Part shown: positions 8,790-18,260 of the stretch, piece by piece
Layout: each line of letters opens with the position of its first letter
Numbering within the stretch: position 1 is the stretch's first letter
Source of the DNA: CBDCLY01 sp965218715
Lineage (GTDB): Bacteria > Bacteroidota > Bacteroidia > Flavobacteriales_E > Vicingaceae
Reading direction: 5' to 3'
Length of the DNA stretch: 64,000 nt
Assembly: GCA_965218715.1 (NCBI GenBank)
Contig: CBDCLY010000006.1
Location: forward strand, 62,001 to 126,000
Notes under the pieces: generated by a model
What the model was told of the DNA's origin: nothing
What the model saw: the letters and a program-made list of their open reading frames with translations, nothing else
Databases searched by the model: none
Program-made: the position numbers and the translations under genes

Positions 8790-10013
8790 TTAATGTATTA
8801 TTTGCACCAAGCCATTGGAGCTATGTGCAGCACCTTTTATTGCACAAACATACATTCCATTTTGCAAATCGCTTAAATCAATTTGATTCGAGAATGGAAT
8901 TGATTTCAACAATTTCCCTTCTATTGAATAAATTTGAATTACATCGTTTTTAGAATAAAGCTCATGACCAACAATGTTTAAGATTCCACTACAAGGATTA
9001 GGGTAAATTTCAAGATTTATTTTATCCGAAGAACCAACAGCATCATCTATCCCTGTCGAAATACTGAAGTTTAAGAGGTTTACATTCTTATTTGGAGTAG
9101 TTCTATTTGTACCATAACCAGAAACAACATAAACAGAATTTCCAATTCCAAAAGAGAGTGGATAAAATGCATACAAGGTATTTTGAGTTTGTAAACTAGT
9201 CCAAGAATTAGTTGAAAGGTCTAAAACATAATAATCTGAAAGTGCGTTTCCAACTCCATATCTTGCTCCTCCACCTACAACAACTTTATCTCTATAAACA
9301 GCATCTACTACTCCAAACCTTCCTGTACCTGGAAAATCTGGCATTGCGGTCCATGTATCAGTTAATGGATCAAATGACCAAATGTCTTTAAAGTCAGTAG
9401 AACCATTGTGTCCCATTCCAAAATAAACCTTACCATTCCAAGAAAATGAGGTACCAGTAGCTCTGCTACCTAGTGGACTATTATTTATTCGAGTCCAAAC
9501 TTTTGTAGTAAGGTTTAGCTTCCAAAAATCGTCATCATAGGGGTGACTATAATTTTCTGTTCCACCTCCAACAACCAAATAATTGTTTGCAATTGCACCA
9601 AAGCTGTTTCTACCCCCATTACCAGGATAAACGGGCAATGTATCCCAAGTATTTGATAATTGTTTGTAGGAATATAAATCTTTGAAAGTGGTACTACTGT
9701 TCCATCCTAAGCCGATTATTCCAAGGCTATCATTTCCTGCACTGATTCCTGCTCCTCGCTTAGCTCCATGAGCAAGGCCCAAATTTTGCCAAGTATTATT
9801 AGTTGGGTCAAATGACCAGAAGTCATTTAGATAAGTTGAATTAGAAACTGAAGATTGAGCTCTTCCATGGGTAATGTATGCCTTCCCATTAATTACAAAA
9901 TCACTTCCTCCTAATCGCTGAGAACCAGGAAATTGACTTTGATTTTGCCATTGCAATTGAGCAATTGAAGAAAAACTTAATAAGGTGAGAATGAGAATAG
10001 CTAGTTGTCTCAT
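8790..10013 (-). CDS. Exported Kelch-repeat protein with T9SS C-terminal sorting domain
   Basis: A 407-residue secreted protein. Residues 1-18 form a signal peptide (MRQLAILILTLLSFSSIA). Residues about 25-325 contain six or so Kelch-type blades, recognisable by repeated LNDFWSFDPTNNTWQNL, KDLYSYKQLSNTWDTLP, DDFWKLNLTTKVWTRI and KDIWSFDPLTDTWTAMP. The last ~75 residues, with LEIYPNPCSGILNI and SDLQNGMYVC, are a type A T9SS sorting domain, which directs passage across the outer membrane and is then removed. It lies between glycosyltransferase and sulfotransferase genes; whether it acts with them is unknown. A beta-propeller binding role is likely, with no catalytic residues seen. Confidence 0.9.
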   Translation of the reverse strand: MRQLAILILTLLSFSSIAQLQWQNQSQFPGSQRLGGSDFVINGKAYITHGRAQSSVSNSTYLNDFWSFDPTNNTWQNLGLAHGAKRGAGISAGNDSLGIIGLGWNSSTTFKDLYSYKQLSNTWDTLPVYPGNGGRNSFGAIANNYLVVGGGTENYSHPYDDDFWKLNLTTKVWTRINNSPLGSRATGTSFSWNGKVYFGMGHNGSTDFKDIWSFDPLTDTWTAMPDFPGTGRFGVVDAVYRDKVVVGGGARYGVGNALSDYYVLDLSTNSWTSLQTQNTLYAFYPLSFGIGNSVYVVSGYGTNRTTPNKNVNLLNFSISTGIDDAVGSSDKINLEIYPNPCSGILNIVGHELYSKNDVIQIYSIEGKLLKSIPFSNQIDLSDLQNGMYVCAIKGAAHSSNGLVQIIH

Positions 10014-10041
10014 GGCGAGTATTTTTTTTAAAATTATGGAA

Positions 10042-11004
10042 TTATTTTAATATTACCTTTAAGTCCATTTCATGCTCCTTTACGAATTCATCAATTTTTG
10101 AAATTTCCTCTATACTCAATTGGTTTTTCCACTTGTTCAAAGGGTTTCCTTTGGTACTTGTATTTTGTACATTTCTTTTTCTAGAAAAAATTGCTTGTTC
10201 TTTTTCATGGTGCTTATTCGATAAATTTAGTGTTTCAAATACTTGCCCCAAAGTGCTTTCTTGTTTTTGAACTAAATCTTCATAAGATATAATCACATAA
10301 TTCTCTGGATTTATCTCTTTAATGTCTTTTACAATAGCGGTATTAAGCCTCAACCAATATTCTAATAATAGATTAAAGTTATTTGGATAAAGGCGGTCTT
10401 CTGGAAAATTTTTGGCTTCAGAGGGAGCAATGTTTGTCCAACATGAACTCCCATCATTCGGCAAGTAGAATTGATATCGTCCACTTTCAACAAACTTGTT
10501 TAAATGAACCTTTAAACTCGCAGCATGTGCATAAGGTTCTCTAATTACAGCTACGTATTTAGCTTTGGGAAACATTCTATTGAGGTATAATATCTTGTTA
10601 GATAGATGGGGAGATTTATTTAGCACTTGAACATTATCCCAATCATAAAAAACTCTTCCAGAACCATAATACCTTTTGGCAGACCAACGTGCGAAATGAC
10701 GCTTCATGGTTTTAGATTCTTCAATAAACCGAGTAAAATAAGCAACTAAATTATTCCCATATTTCTGCTCAAAATCACCATCTGTTCTTCTTTTGCAATT
10801 GACCGAACAGGGTGCTCCTCCAATTTCTGTCCATACCTTATTCAATTCAAATCCAACTTTCAACAATTGAGGGTGTTCTGAAAGGGTGTTCATTAAAAAG
10901 GTAGTCCCGCTTCTCATTAAACCAATTAAAAACACGGGATCTTTAAATTCCTTTGCCTTTGGCTCAGTTGGGGCATTAAATAAGTTTGAAAAGAAGGCGC
11001 ACAT
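10042..11004 (-). CDS. Sulfotransferase-family protein
   Basis: A 320-residue protein with a canonical 5'-PSB loop, GLMRSGTTFL (RSGTTF at residues 31-36), and a 3'-PB region in YVAVIREPYAHAASL. The C-terminal half carries YVIISYEDLVQ, a common sulfotransferase segment. No signal peptide or membrane segment is evident, so it should act in the cytoplasm with PAPS as donor. It is 1 base downstream of a family 4 glycosyltransferase and is probably co-transcribed with it. It is only weakly similar to the other sulfotransferase at 6574-7341, so the two probably modify different acceptors. Confidence 0.85.
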   Translation of the reverse strand: MCAFFSNLFNAPTEPKAKEFKDPVFLIGLMRSGTTFLMNTLSEHPQLLKVGFELNKVWTEIGGAPCSVNCKRRTDGDFEQKYGNNLVAYFTRFIEESKTMKRHFARWSAKRYYGSGRVFYDWDNVQVLNKSPHLSNKILYLNRMFPKAKYVAVIREPYAHAASLKVHLNKFVESGRYQFYLPNDGSSCWTNIAPSEAKNFPEDRLYPNNFNLLLEYWLRLNTAIVKDIKEINPENYVIISYEDLVQKQESTLGQVFETLNLSNKHHEKEQAIFSRKRNVQNTSTKGNPLNKWKNQLSIEEISKIDEFVKEHEMDLKVILK

Positions 11005-11005
11005 T

Positions 11006-12298
11006 TTAATTCAATAAAGTTTCCATTTCCTTGTCTAATCTCGCTGTTAAATTCTCTCTAGAATAGTGTTCTACATTGCTTTTTAAAGAACATTCTCCTG
11101 CCTCAAATTTATTGAATTCTTTGAGAATGGTCGACTTGATTTCACCAACGTCTGAACCATAATTAAAATAAGTTCCTGCGTCACATTCCTTAATTATTTC
11201 CTGAGAATCTCCCTTGCCTGGTCCAAAACCTAATATTGGTTTTTTAGCCGCTAAATACTCAAATAATTTTCCTGGAATGTTTCCAATTCCGCTTTCAGAA
11301 TTGAACAATAAAAGCAACAAAACGCTTGACTCTTGGTACTTCTGAAGCACTTCTTTATGTGGGAGGTAATCGTGAAGTACTAGTGACTCTTTTAAGTAGT
11401 GGTAATTCTTAATTTCTTCAATTGAATCTGGATGAATGGAACCACCCAATTGCAGTTCAAACCTGGCATTAAATACTTCATTCTCTTCACACAGTTGATT
11501 CAATGCCTTCCATAAGTTACTCGGGTTTCTGAGGTGATTGATTAAACCAAAATGGCTCATTGCAAATTTTTCTGATTGTTCTTCAGTATCCGAAAAATCA
11601 CTTTCATCATAACCATTGGTAATGCAAATGGCCTTTTTTGCACCTAATTCTTCAAAATCTTTTGCCCAGGTTCTACTTGCTGTTGTTACCAAATCTGCCG
11701 CAAGTAATACCTGTTGTTCTAACTTTTGATACTTTTTAAAATTGCTCTTGCTAATGTGGTAAGTTGAAAGCATGTCTAATTTGGACCATGGATCTCTAAA
11801 GTCGGCTATCCAAGGCAAAGCCAAGTCCCTTTTTAACTCCAAAGCAATAAGGTGCATGCTGTGCGGAGTTCCTGTACTAATGATGATGTCGACAGGATTT
11901 TCCTTTAAATACGTTTTCAAGAATTTCACAGAAGGTTTTACCCAGTATACTTTAGGATCTGGAATGAATAAATTTCCCCTTACCCAATTGGAGAATTTAG
12001 CCTTAAAGCTATTGGGATTTACATCAGCCAAACCTGCACTACTTCCTTTGCTTTTCTTCCCTAGCAATCTTTTATACCATTGATAGGGTTCCCAGATCTT
12101 TGTCTTAATTACTTCTACCTCTTTTGGGATTTCCTCAACTAACCCCTTGTCTTGTACATCAAAATCAGGATTTTCAGGAGTATAAACTACTGGTGTCCAA
12201 TTGAATTGAGGTAAATATTTTGCAAACTTTAACCAACGCTGAACGCCAGATCCAGCACTAGGTGGCCAATAATATGCAATGATTAATACTCGTTTCAA
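11006..12298 (-). CDS. Glycosyltransferase family 4-like protein
   Basis: A 430-residue GT-B enzyme. The start RVLIIAYYWPPSAGSGVQRW is typical of a Bacteroidota glycosyltransferase group with a glycine-rich acceptor-domain loop. WIADFRDPWS, ITNGYDESDF and the donor-binding stretch GIGNIPGKLFEYLAAKKPIL in the C-terminal domain complete the pattern. The start codon is TTG at 12298-12296, overlapping the TGA stop of the upstream membrane-protein gene (TTGA), which is a typical coupling arrangement. It is expected at the cytoplasmic face of the inner membrane, adding a sugar to a lipid-linked glycan. Sugar specificity is unknown. Confidence 0.85.
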   Translation of the reverse strand: MKRVLIIAYYWPPSAGSGVQRWLKFAKYLPQFNWTPVVYTPENPDFDVQDKGLVEEIPKEVEVIKTKIWEPYQWYKRLLGKKSKGSSAGLADVNPNSFKAKFSNWVRGNLFIPDPKVYWVKPSVKFLKTYLKENPVDIIISTGTPHSMHLIALELKRDLALPWIADFRDPWSKLDMLSTYHISKSNFKKYQKLEQQVLLAADLVTTASRTWAKDFEELGAKKAICITNGYDESDFSDTEEQSEKFAMSHFGLINHLRNPSNLWKALNQLCEENEVFNARFELQLGGSIHPDSIEEIKNYHYLKESLVLHDYLPHKEVLQKYQESSVLLLLLFNSESGIGNIPGKLFEYLAAKKPILGFGPGKGDSQEIIKECDAGTYFNYGSDVGEIKSTILKEFNKFEAGECSLKSNVEHYSRENLTARLDKEMETLLN

Positions 12299-15042
12299 GT
12301 AGAAGTTTTCTTTTTAAACTCGGTATAAGAAACACCAATTATTAACAAAAGCATCAATGCAGAACTGGTCCATGTAAGTACTGTTCCTATCTCATAGGTT
12401 TTAGGTTCAAATTTAAATTCAATCGTTCCTTCCCCTTTTGCTAAATGCATTCCTCTTAGAATATAATTTACTTTAATGTGTTCTACTGCCTCACCATTAA
12501 CATAAGCATTCCATCCATCAGCATAATAAATCTCGGAGAAAACCAAAAATTGATCCTTGTTGGTTTTGTATTCGTAGCTCAAATAATTTGGCAAATATTG
12601 AGTTAAATTGACACTTGCACTTGGATCAAGATCGTATACACCAGGTAATCCTTGTGCCAACTCGCTTCTAACAACCGCAGAAGTTTTTGGGTCATTTTCC
12701 CTTAAGGCCAAAATTTCTTCGTCGGCAGATTCAACCAATTTAATCTCATTAACAAACCATGCATTGCCTAAACGATGTGGGTTTTCCACCAGGGAAAGTG
12801 CTTGTCCACCCTCTACTCTTACAGCACCAATAATGTATTTAGAATTCAGCATGTTGATGCCATTCATGGAGGGCAACAATTGCTTAACTAGTGCCTCTCC
12901 TCCTTGATCAAATGCTTGTCGAAGTTGATAATGCTCCACACCAACTTCAAAGTCAATAAGTTCTTGGTATTTTTTCATTTTAGCACCATGGTAACCACCC
13001 AAAGTTTTATGAAAATAGGCGGTTTGTGCATCCTCATCTAATTTAGCTGTTGTATTGAGAACTCTATAATGTGTGCCTCGCATTAATTCGACGAACTGAA
13101 TGCTTTGCTTTTTCCCTGGATCTAAACGGCCCTGTTTTTTACTTTGCTTAGCAATTTCTTGGGCTATAGATTCACTAATGTTGTTTTGAGTTCGATTTTC
13201 TTTTAGTCGAATTTGATTCAGTTGTAGCTCTTTATTAAGAATGGCTAAATCTACTGGACTTGCATCATAAGGTGCAACCACTTTATTTGGTTTAGTGTAG
13301 GCAGCATAATGGTTTTCTGCTCTAGAACTAGTCCCTGGGGTAACTTCATTGCCTACGTATTGTTTATCGGCAGACCACAAATCAATTGTAATTAATGCTC
13401 CAAATCCAATGATCAAAAGTTGCTTTTTTATTTTACCCATTAAGAACAATGCAATTAAAGCGATTCCAACAAGCAAAAATTTTAGCGCATTGAAAACATC
13501 GGATTGAAATACATTTACTCGATAAGATTCGATATCCTCTAAATTTTGATAAACCGCTGTTGATTGTTGTGGGTTTTGTTGAGCCATGCTATTGAATTTG
13601 GCCATTTCACTATCGCTAGCGAAATCAAAGAAGCTTTTTGGGCTAGCTAAGAACAGCAATAAGATTCCTAAGAAGACTCCTCCGCTAATGAATAATTTCT
13701 TTTTTTCTTTTAATATTTCGGCTGGACTTTGAATTAGTTTCCCAAGAAAAAGTATGGCCAATAGAGGTAAAACCAATTCCGTTATTGAAAGTATCATGGT
13801 TACCGCCCTAAATTTGTTATATCCAGGCACATGATCGATAAAAAAGTCTGTAAAACCCATAAAGTTTTTACCCCAGCTTAACAAAATACATAGGCCAGCT
13901 ACCACCACTAAAGAATTGACCAAACGATCTTTGATAAAGAAAAGGCATAACCAGGCTAAAAAACAGACGATAATTCCAATATAAACCGGCCCAGATGTAA
14001 AGGGCATATTTCCCCAATAGGTATTGACATAATAACCAGATTGTTGGTATTGGGTGACCATGAAATTGAAGAAATTGGGATTCTCTTTTCGAATTCGATC
14101 CATCTCTTCTTGGTCAGATAAAATAGCTCCTGATTTCCCACCCTTTACATTAGGTAACATCAATGACCATGTCTCTTGTATTCCATAGGACCAACGAGTA
14201 ATGTAATCTTTATCTAAACCAGTACTTTTAATGTCGCTATTGGAAGACCCATCAGGATTTATGCTAAGTTCAGAAGGGCTTCTAGTTGATGATTTGGCAT
14301 ATTCAAAGGTGGTTAAGATATTGCCCATATTTGGGAGTATTCCTAGCAGCACAGCAATAATTACCAAACCAGCACGCTTAAAGAAAATTGTTGATTCTCC
14401 AGATTTGATAAAATGAATCATCTCACCTATTCCAACTATCAAGATTAAAAAGAGCGCGTAGTAGGTTATTTGTAAGTGATTGGCGTACAACTCGAGTCCC
14501 ATGAAAATACTTGTTACCAGAATCCCTATCTTCCAATTCCCTCTCAAAGTTGCAATGATTCCTCCAAGTAACGGCGGCACATAGGCAATGGCAAAAGCTT
14601 TTGAGTTATGCCCAGCCTCAATAATCACAATAAAATAGGAAGAAAATGCAAAGGCGATTGCGCCAACAATGGCTAGGTAGGGATTGATCCTTAAACACAA
14701 AAGAAGTATGTAAAACCCTATCATATATAGAATAAGGATTCCTATAGGATGAGGAGAACCTAATTGAAGTATTTGATGAAAGAAGGCAATGATGTTTCCA
14801 GTATACTTCACATTTGAGACCTGGTAAGCAGGCATACCTGAGAACATGTTTCCAACCCAAAGCGGCTCCTCGTTAAATTTTGCCTTGTGGTTTCTAAGTT
14901 CTTGCGACATTCCTTTATGCAATTTTATGTCGCCCTGCTTCAACTTATACCCTTGCAAAACTGGGTAAAAATAGATCATACCAGCTCCGGCAAAAATGGC
15001 TAAGGCCAATAAATAAGGAAAAAATGGTTTTAGTTTATTCAT
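12295..15042 (-). CDS. YfhO-family polytopic membrane protein
   Basis: About 915 residues when started at the ATG at 15042 (MNKLKPFFPYLL). An upstream in-frame start at 15087 would overlap the previous gene by 44 bases and is less likely. The protein has about a dozen transmembrane helices over residues 1-560, an exoplasmic loop with acidic and aromatic residues (RWSYGIQETWSLML), then a long C-terminal extracytoplasmic region and one last helix near the end. FSEIYYADGWNAYVNGE is a hallmark of the YfhO family. Gram-positive YfhO proteins are linked to glycosylation of wall polymers or lipids; here a role in envelope glycosylation is plausible and fits the glycosyltransferase directly downstream. 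Confidence 0.85.
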   Translation of the reverse strand: MNKLKPFFPYLLALAIFAGAGMIYFYPVLQGYKLKQGDIKLHKGMSQELRNHKAKFNEEPLWVGNMFSGMPAYQVSNVKYTGNIIAFFHQILQLGSPHPIGILILYMIGFYILLLCLRINPYLAIVGAIAFAFSSYFIVIIEAGHNSKAFAIAYVPPLLGGIIATLRGNWKIGILVTSIFMGLELYANHLQITYYALFLILIVGIGEMIHFIKSGESTIFFKRAGLVIIAVLLGILPNMGNILTTFEYAKSSTRSPSELSINPDGSSNSDIKSTGLDKDYITRWSYGIQETWSLMLPNVKGGKSGAILSDQEEMDRIRKENPNFFNFMVTQYQQSGYYVNTYWGNMPFTSGPVYIGIIVCFLAWLCLFFIKDRLVNSLVVVAGLCILLSWGKNFMGFTDFFIDHVPGYNKFRAVTMILSITELVLPLLAILFLGKLIQSPAEILKEKKKLFISGGVFLGILLLFLASPKSFFDFASDSEMAKFNSMAQQNPQQSTAVYQNLEDIESYRVNVFQSDVFNALKFLLVGIALIALFLMGKIKKQLLIIGFGALITIDLWSADKQYVGNEVTPGTSSRAENHYAAYTKPNKVVAPYDASPVDLAILNKELQLNQIRLKENRTQNNISESIAQEIAKQSKKQGRLDPGKKQSIQFVELMRGTHYRVLNTTAKLDEDAQTAYFHKTLGGYHGAKMKKYQELIDFEVGVEHYQLRQAFDQGGEALVKQLLPSMNGINMLNSKYIIGAVRVEGGQALSLVENPHRLGNAWFVNEIKLVESADEEILALRENDPKTSAVVRSELAQGLPGVYDLDPSASVNLTQYLPNYLSYEYKTNKDQFLVFSEIYYADGWNAYVNGEAVEHIKVNYILRGMHLAKGEGTIEFKFEPKTYEIGTVLTWTSSALMLLLIIGVSYTEFKKKTST

Positions 15043-15043
15043 A

Positions 15044-15313
15044 TCATTTTTTTTCATCAAGATCTTCAAACTCAACATAATCGCCAAGTTTCACATCTTC
15101 AGACTTATCGTGATTGCCCCCTTTTTTAATGTGGACTTCACCTGGTTTCTTTTTCTGTTGCTGGGGTTCCTGATACTTTGCCTGCTGCTTTTTTAAAAAA
15201 CGATTTATTAGAATAGGGGCAAGGAATCTCATAATAAATTTGAATGCATAATAAACGCAAACAAATATTAAAATTGTACGGAAAAGTGTAACAAAACCTG
15301 CTTCAAATAGCAT
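15044..15313 (-). CDS. Small membrane protein, DUF4834-like
   Basis: An 89-residue protein with one strong transmembrane segment near residues 8-36 (FRTILIFVCVYYAFKFIMRF), followed by a basic and Gln/Lys-rich cytoplasmic tail and an acidic C-terminus (DVKLGDYVEFEDLDEKK). This layout matches the small DUF4834 proteins common in Flavobacteriia. Function is unknown. It sits 2 bases after carB and its TGA stop is 1 base before the ATG of the YfhO-like gene, so all three probably share a transcript. Confidence 0.75.
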   Translation of the reverse strand: MLFEAGFVTLFRTILIFVCVYYAFKFIMRFLAPILINRFLKKQQAKYQEPQQQKKKPGEVHIKKGGNHDKSEDVKLGDYVEFEDLDEKK

Positions 15314-15315
15314 AA

Positions 15316-18135
15316 CTATTTGCTAAGATACAGGTTTCTCTCAGAATAGATTTCACGAAAATACTTATCCTTCAAATCATCGATAAATCGTATTGCTTCT
15401 CCAGTAGATTTCATTTCTGGTCCTAATTCCTTATTAACATTTGGGAATTTATCAAAAGAGAATACAGGTATTTTTATCGCGTACCCAGATTTGTATGGTT
15501 TGAAATCAAAATCTTTCACCATTTTATCGCCTAGCATTACTTTGGTTGCATAGTTAACATATGGCTCACGGTAGGCCTTTGCGATGAAAGGAACTGTTCT
15601 AGATGCCCTCGGATTTGCCTCAATAATATAAACCACTTCGTCTTTAACAGCGAATTGAATATTTATTAAACCTTTGGTTTTTAATGCTACGGCAATTTTC
15701 TTAGTGTGATCTTGGATCTGTTTTATTACATTATCACTTAAATCAAATGCTGGAAGAACTGCATATGAATCTCCAGAATGAATTCCAGCTGGCTCAATGT
15801 GTTCCATAATACCAATGATGTGAACATCTTTTCCATCACAAATTGCATCTGCCTCTGCTTCTATCGCTCCTGATAAAAAGTGATCTAACAATATTTTATT
15901 GCCAGGCAAATCTCTTAAAATATTAACAACATGCTGTTCTAATTCCGTCTCATTGATTACAATTTTCATCCCCTGTCCACCAAGAACATAGGACGGTCTT
16001 ACTAACAATGGAAAACCAATTTCTCTGCTCAATACTATGGCTTCATCAGCTGCCTCAATTGACCCATATTTAGGGTAAGGAATATCATGTTCTTTCAATA
16101 AGTCTGAAAAAGAACCTCTGTCTTCAGCTAAATCCAGGGCTTCATAGCTTGTTCCAATAATTGGCACATTGTACCTAGATAATTTCTCAGCGAGTTTTAA
16201 TGCAGTTTGTCCGCCCAATTGAACAATAACACCTTCTGGCTTTTCATGTAAAATGATATCATAAATATGCTCCCAAAAAACAGGCTCAAAATATAATTTG
16301 TCAGCCGTATCAAAATCAGTTGAAACTGTTTCAGGATTACAATTGATCATAATGGTTTCATATCCAGCCTCTTTAGAAGCAAGAATTCCGTGTACACAGC
16401 AATAATCAAATTCAATTCCTTGTCCAATCCTATTTGGGCCAGATCCAAGAACAATTATTTTTTTCTTTTCAGATCTTACCGATTCATTCTCCTCTTCAAA
16501 TGTGCTATAATAATAAGGAGTTTTAGCCTCAAACTCAGCAGCACATGTATCTACCAATTTATAGACTCTGTTAATGTTTTCTTCTATTCTTTTATCAAAA
16601 ACTTCGCTTTCTAAGCAATTTAGAACGTGGGCAATTTGTCTATCGGCATAGCCTTTTTGTTTGGCCTCAAGAAAAAGGGTTCTTGGTAGGGTTTCCAAGG
16701 TATATTTTTGAATTTCTCGTTCAATCAATACGAGTTCCTCAATTTGTCTTAAGAACCACATATCAATTAAGGTAGCCTTATAAATTGTTGAAAGTGGAAT
16801 CCCCAATTTTATGGCATCATACAGGTGGAATAAACGATTCCAACTTGGGTTTTCAAGGCTATTGAGAATTTTTCCTTGATCAGTCAATTCTCTTCCATCA
16901 GCACCTATGCCGTTTCTTTTTATCTCTAAAGACTGGCAAGCTTTCTGAATTGCTTCTTGAAAAGAGCGACCAATGCCCATTACTTCCCCAACAGATTTCA
17001 TTTGAAGCCCTAGGGTTTTATCTGGACTATCGAATTTATCAAAATTCCATCTCGGAATTTTTACAATTACATAATCCAAAGTGGGTTCAAACAATGCTGA
17101 GGTATTTCCAGTAATAGGATTCTTCAATTCATCCAAATGATACCCTATCGCCAATTTTGTAGCAATTTTTGCAATTGGATAACCGGTAGCTTTCGAAGCC
17201 AAGGCAGACGATCTAGAAACACGAGGGTTAATTTCTATTGCTATAATGTCTTCTTTTTCATCGTTACTTACTGCAAATTGCACATTACAACCACCTGCAA
17301 AATCTCCAATAGATCTCATCATTTTGATGGACATGTCCCTCATCTTTTGGAAAGTAGTATCAGAAAGGGTCATTGCAGGAGCAACAGTAATAGAATCTCC
17401 TGTGTGAATTCCCATTGGATCCATATTCTCAATGCTACAAATGATGGTTACATTGTCATTAGAATCTCTTAATAACTCCAATTCATATTCTTTCCAACCT
17501 AATACAGCCTTATCAATAAGAACCTCGTGTATAGGAGATGCGTGAAGTCCTCTAGTTAGTAATTTATCAAACTCTTCGGCATTATGCACAAATGAAGCAC
17601 CGGTACCTCCTAAAGTAAAAGATGGACGAATAACTAATGGAAATCCAATTTCTTGAGCAAAGTTTTTTCCCTCAAGAAAGGAATTGGCAATTTTCGCTGG
17701 AGCAACCCCTATTCCTATTTCGATCATTAACTTTCTAAATTGCTCTCGATCTTCAGTAATGTTGATGGCATCAATGTCGACACCAATCATTCTAACATTG
17801 TATTTTTCCCACAGACCAGCCTCGTCACAATTAATAGCGAGATTTAATGCCGTTTGTCCGCCCATCGTAGGCAATACAGCATCAATATCTGGATGATCCT
17901 TTAATATTTGCTCAATAGATTCTGGCTCTAGTGGCTGAAGGTAAATATGATCTGCCATGACAGGGTCTGTCATAATGGTAGCAGGGTTTGAATTGATCAA
18001 ACTCACTTTGATGCCTTCTTCTCTTAATGATTTGGAAGCTTGAGAACCTGAATAATCAAATTCACAGGCTTGGCCAATTACGATAGGGCCACTACCAATT
18101 ATTAATACATGATGGATGGATAGATCTCTTGGCAT
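15316..18135 (-). CDS. carB: Carbamoyl-phosphate synthase large subunit without allosteric domain
   Basis: A 939-residue CarB. Two homologous ATP-grasp halves are clear: one beginning HHVLIIGSGPIVIGQACEFD, the other at about residue 560 with KIIVLGSGPNRIGQGIEFDY. Each carries its GGQTALNLA/GGQTALKLA motif, and the ATP-grasp metal-site segments IEINPRVSRSSALASKATGY and IEANPRASRTVPFIAKAYREP are both present. The enzyme makes carbamoyl phosphate for arginine and pyrimidine synthesis, together with CarA, which is not in this window. E. coli CarB is about 1073 residues and ends with an MGS-like allosteric domain after residue ~935; this protein stops where that domain would begin. The downstream neighbour is the DUF4834 gene. 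Confidence 0.97.
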   Translation of the reverse strand: MPRDLSIHHVLIIGSGPIVIGQACEFDYSGSQASKSLREEGIKVSLINSNPATIMTDPVMADHIYLQPLEPESIEQILKDHPDIDAVLPTMGGQTALNLAINCDEAGLWEKYNVRMIGVDIDAINITEDREQFRKLMIEIGIGVAPAKIANSFLEGKNFAQEIGFPLVIRPSFTLGGTGASFVHNAEEFDKLLTRGLHASPIHEVLIDKAVLGWKEYELELLRDSNDNVTIICSIENMDPMGIHTGDSITVAPAMTLSDTTFQKMRDMSIKMMRSIGDFAGGCNVQFAVSNDEKEDIIAIEINPRVSRSSALASKATGYPIAKIATKLAIGYHLDELKNPITGNTSALFEPTLDYVIVKIPRWNFDKFDSPDKTLGLQMKSVGEVMGIGRSFQEAIQKACQSLEIKRNGIGADGRELTDQGKILNSLENPSWNRLFHLYDAIKLGIPLSTIYKATLIDMWFLRQIEELVLIEREIQKYTLETLPRTLFLEAKQKGYADRQIAHVLNCLESEVFDKRIEENINRVYKLVDTCAAEFEAKTPYYYSTFEEENESVRSEKKKIIVLGSGPNRIGQGIEFDYCCVHGILASKEAGYETIMINCNPETVSTDFDTADKLYFEPVFWEHIYDIILHEKPEGVIVQLGGQTALKLAEKLSRYNVPIIGTSYEALDLAEDRGSFSDLLKEHDIPYPKYGSIEAADEAIVLSREIGFPLLVRPSYVLGGQGMKIVINETELEQHVVNILRDLPGNKILLDHFLSGAIEAEADAICDGKDVHIIGIMEHIEPAGIHSGDSYAVLPAFDLSDNVIKQIQDHTKKIAVALKTKGLINIQFAVKDEVVYIIEANPRASRTVPFIAKAYREPYVNYATKVMLGDKMVKDFDFKPYKSGYAIKIPVFSFDKFPNVNKELGPEMKSTGEAIRFIDDLKDKYFREIYSERNLYLSK

Positions 18136-18209
18136 ATGATAAATTTAAAGTCTTGACGAAATTACATTAGGAACATTAAATAATGAAATGCTTGATCGGG
18201 TATTTATAC

Positions 18210-18240
18210 AAAAAAAGGGACTGTTTTTCAACAGTCCCTT
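18210..18240 (-). terminator. Rho-independent terminator of the large T9SS protein gene
   Basis: An 11-bp perfect stem (AAGGGACTGTT with AACAGTCCCTT) around a 4-base loop. Read on the minus strand it is followed by a run of T (the A tract at 18210-18216). It lies 20 bases beyond the stop codon at 18261 and upstream of carB, so it should separate the T9SS gene from the carB transcript. Confidence 0.88.
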
Positions 18241-18260
18241 AAAATTGTGAATAGCTTAGC

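Noticed and set aside
17137..17472. 111-codon open frame antisense to carB
   Set aside because: Lies entirely inside a conserved gene, has no domain, and no upstream signals; a shadow frame.
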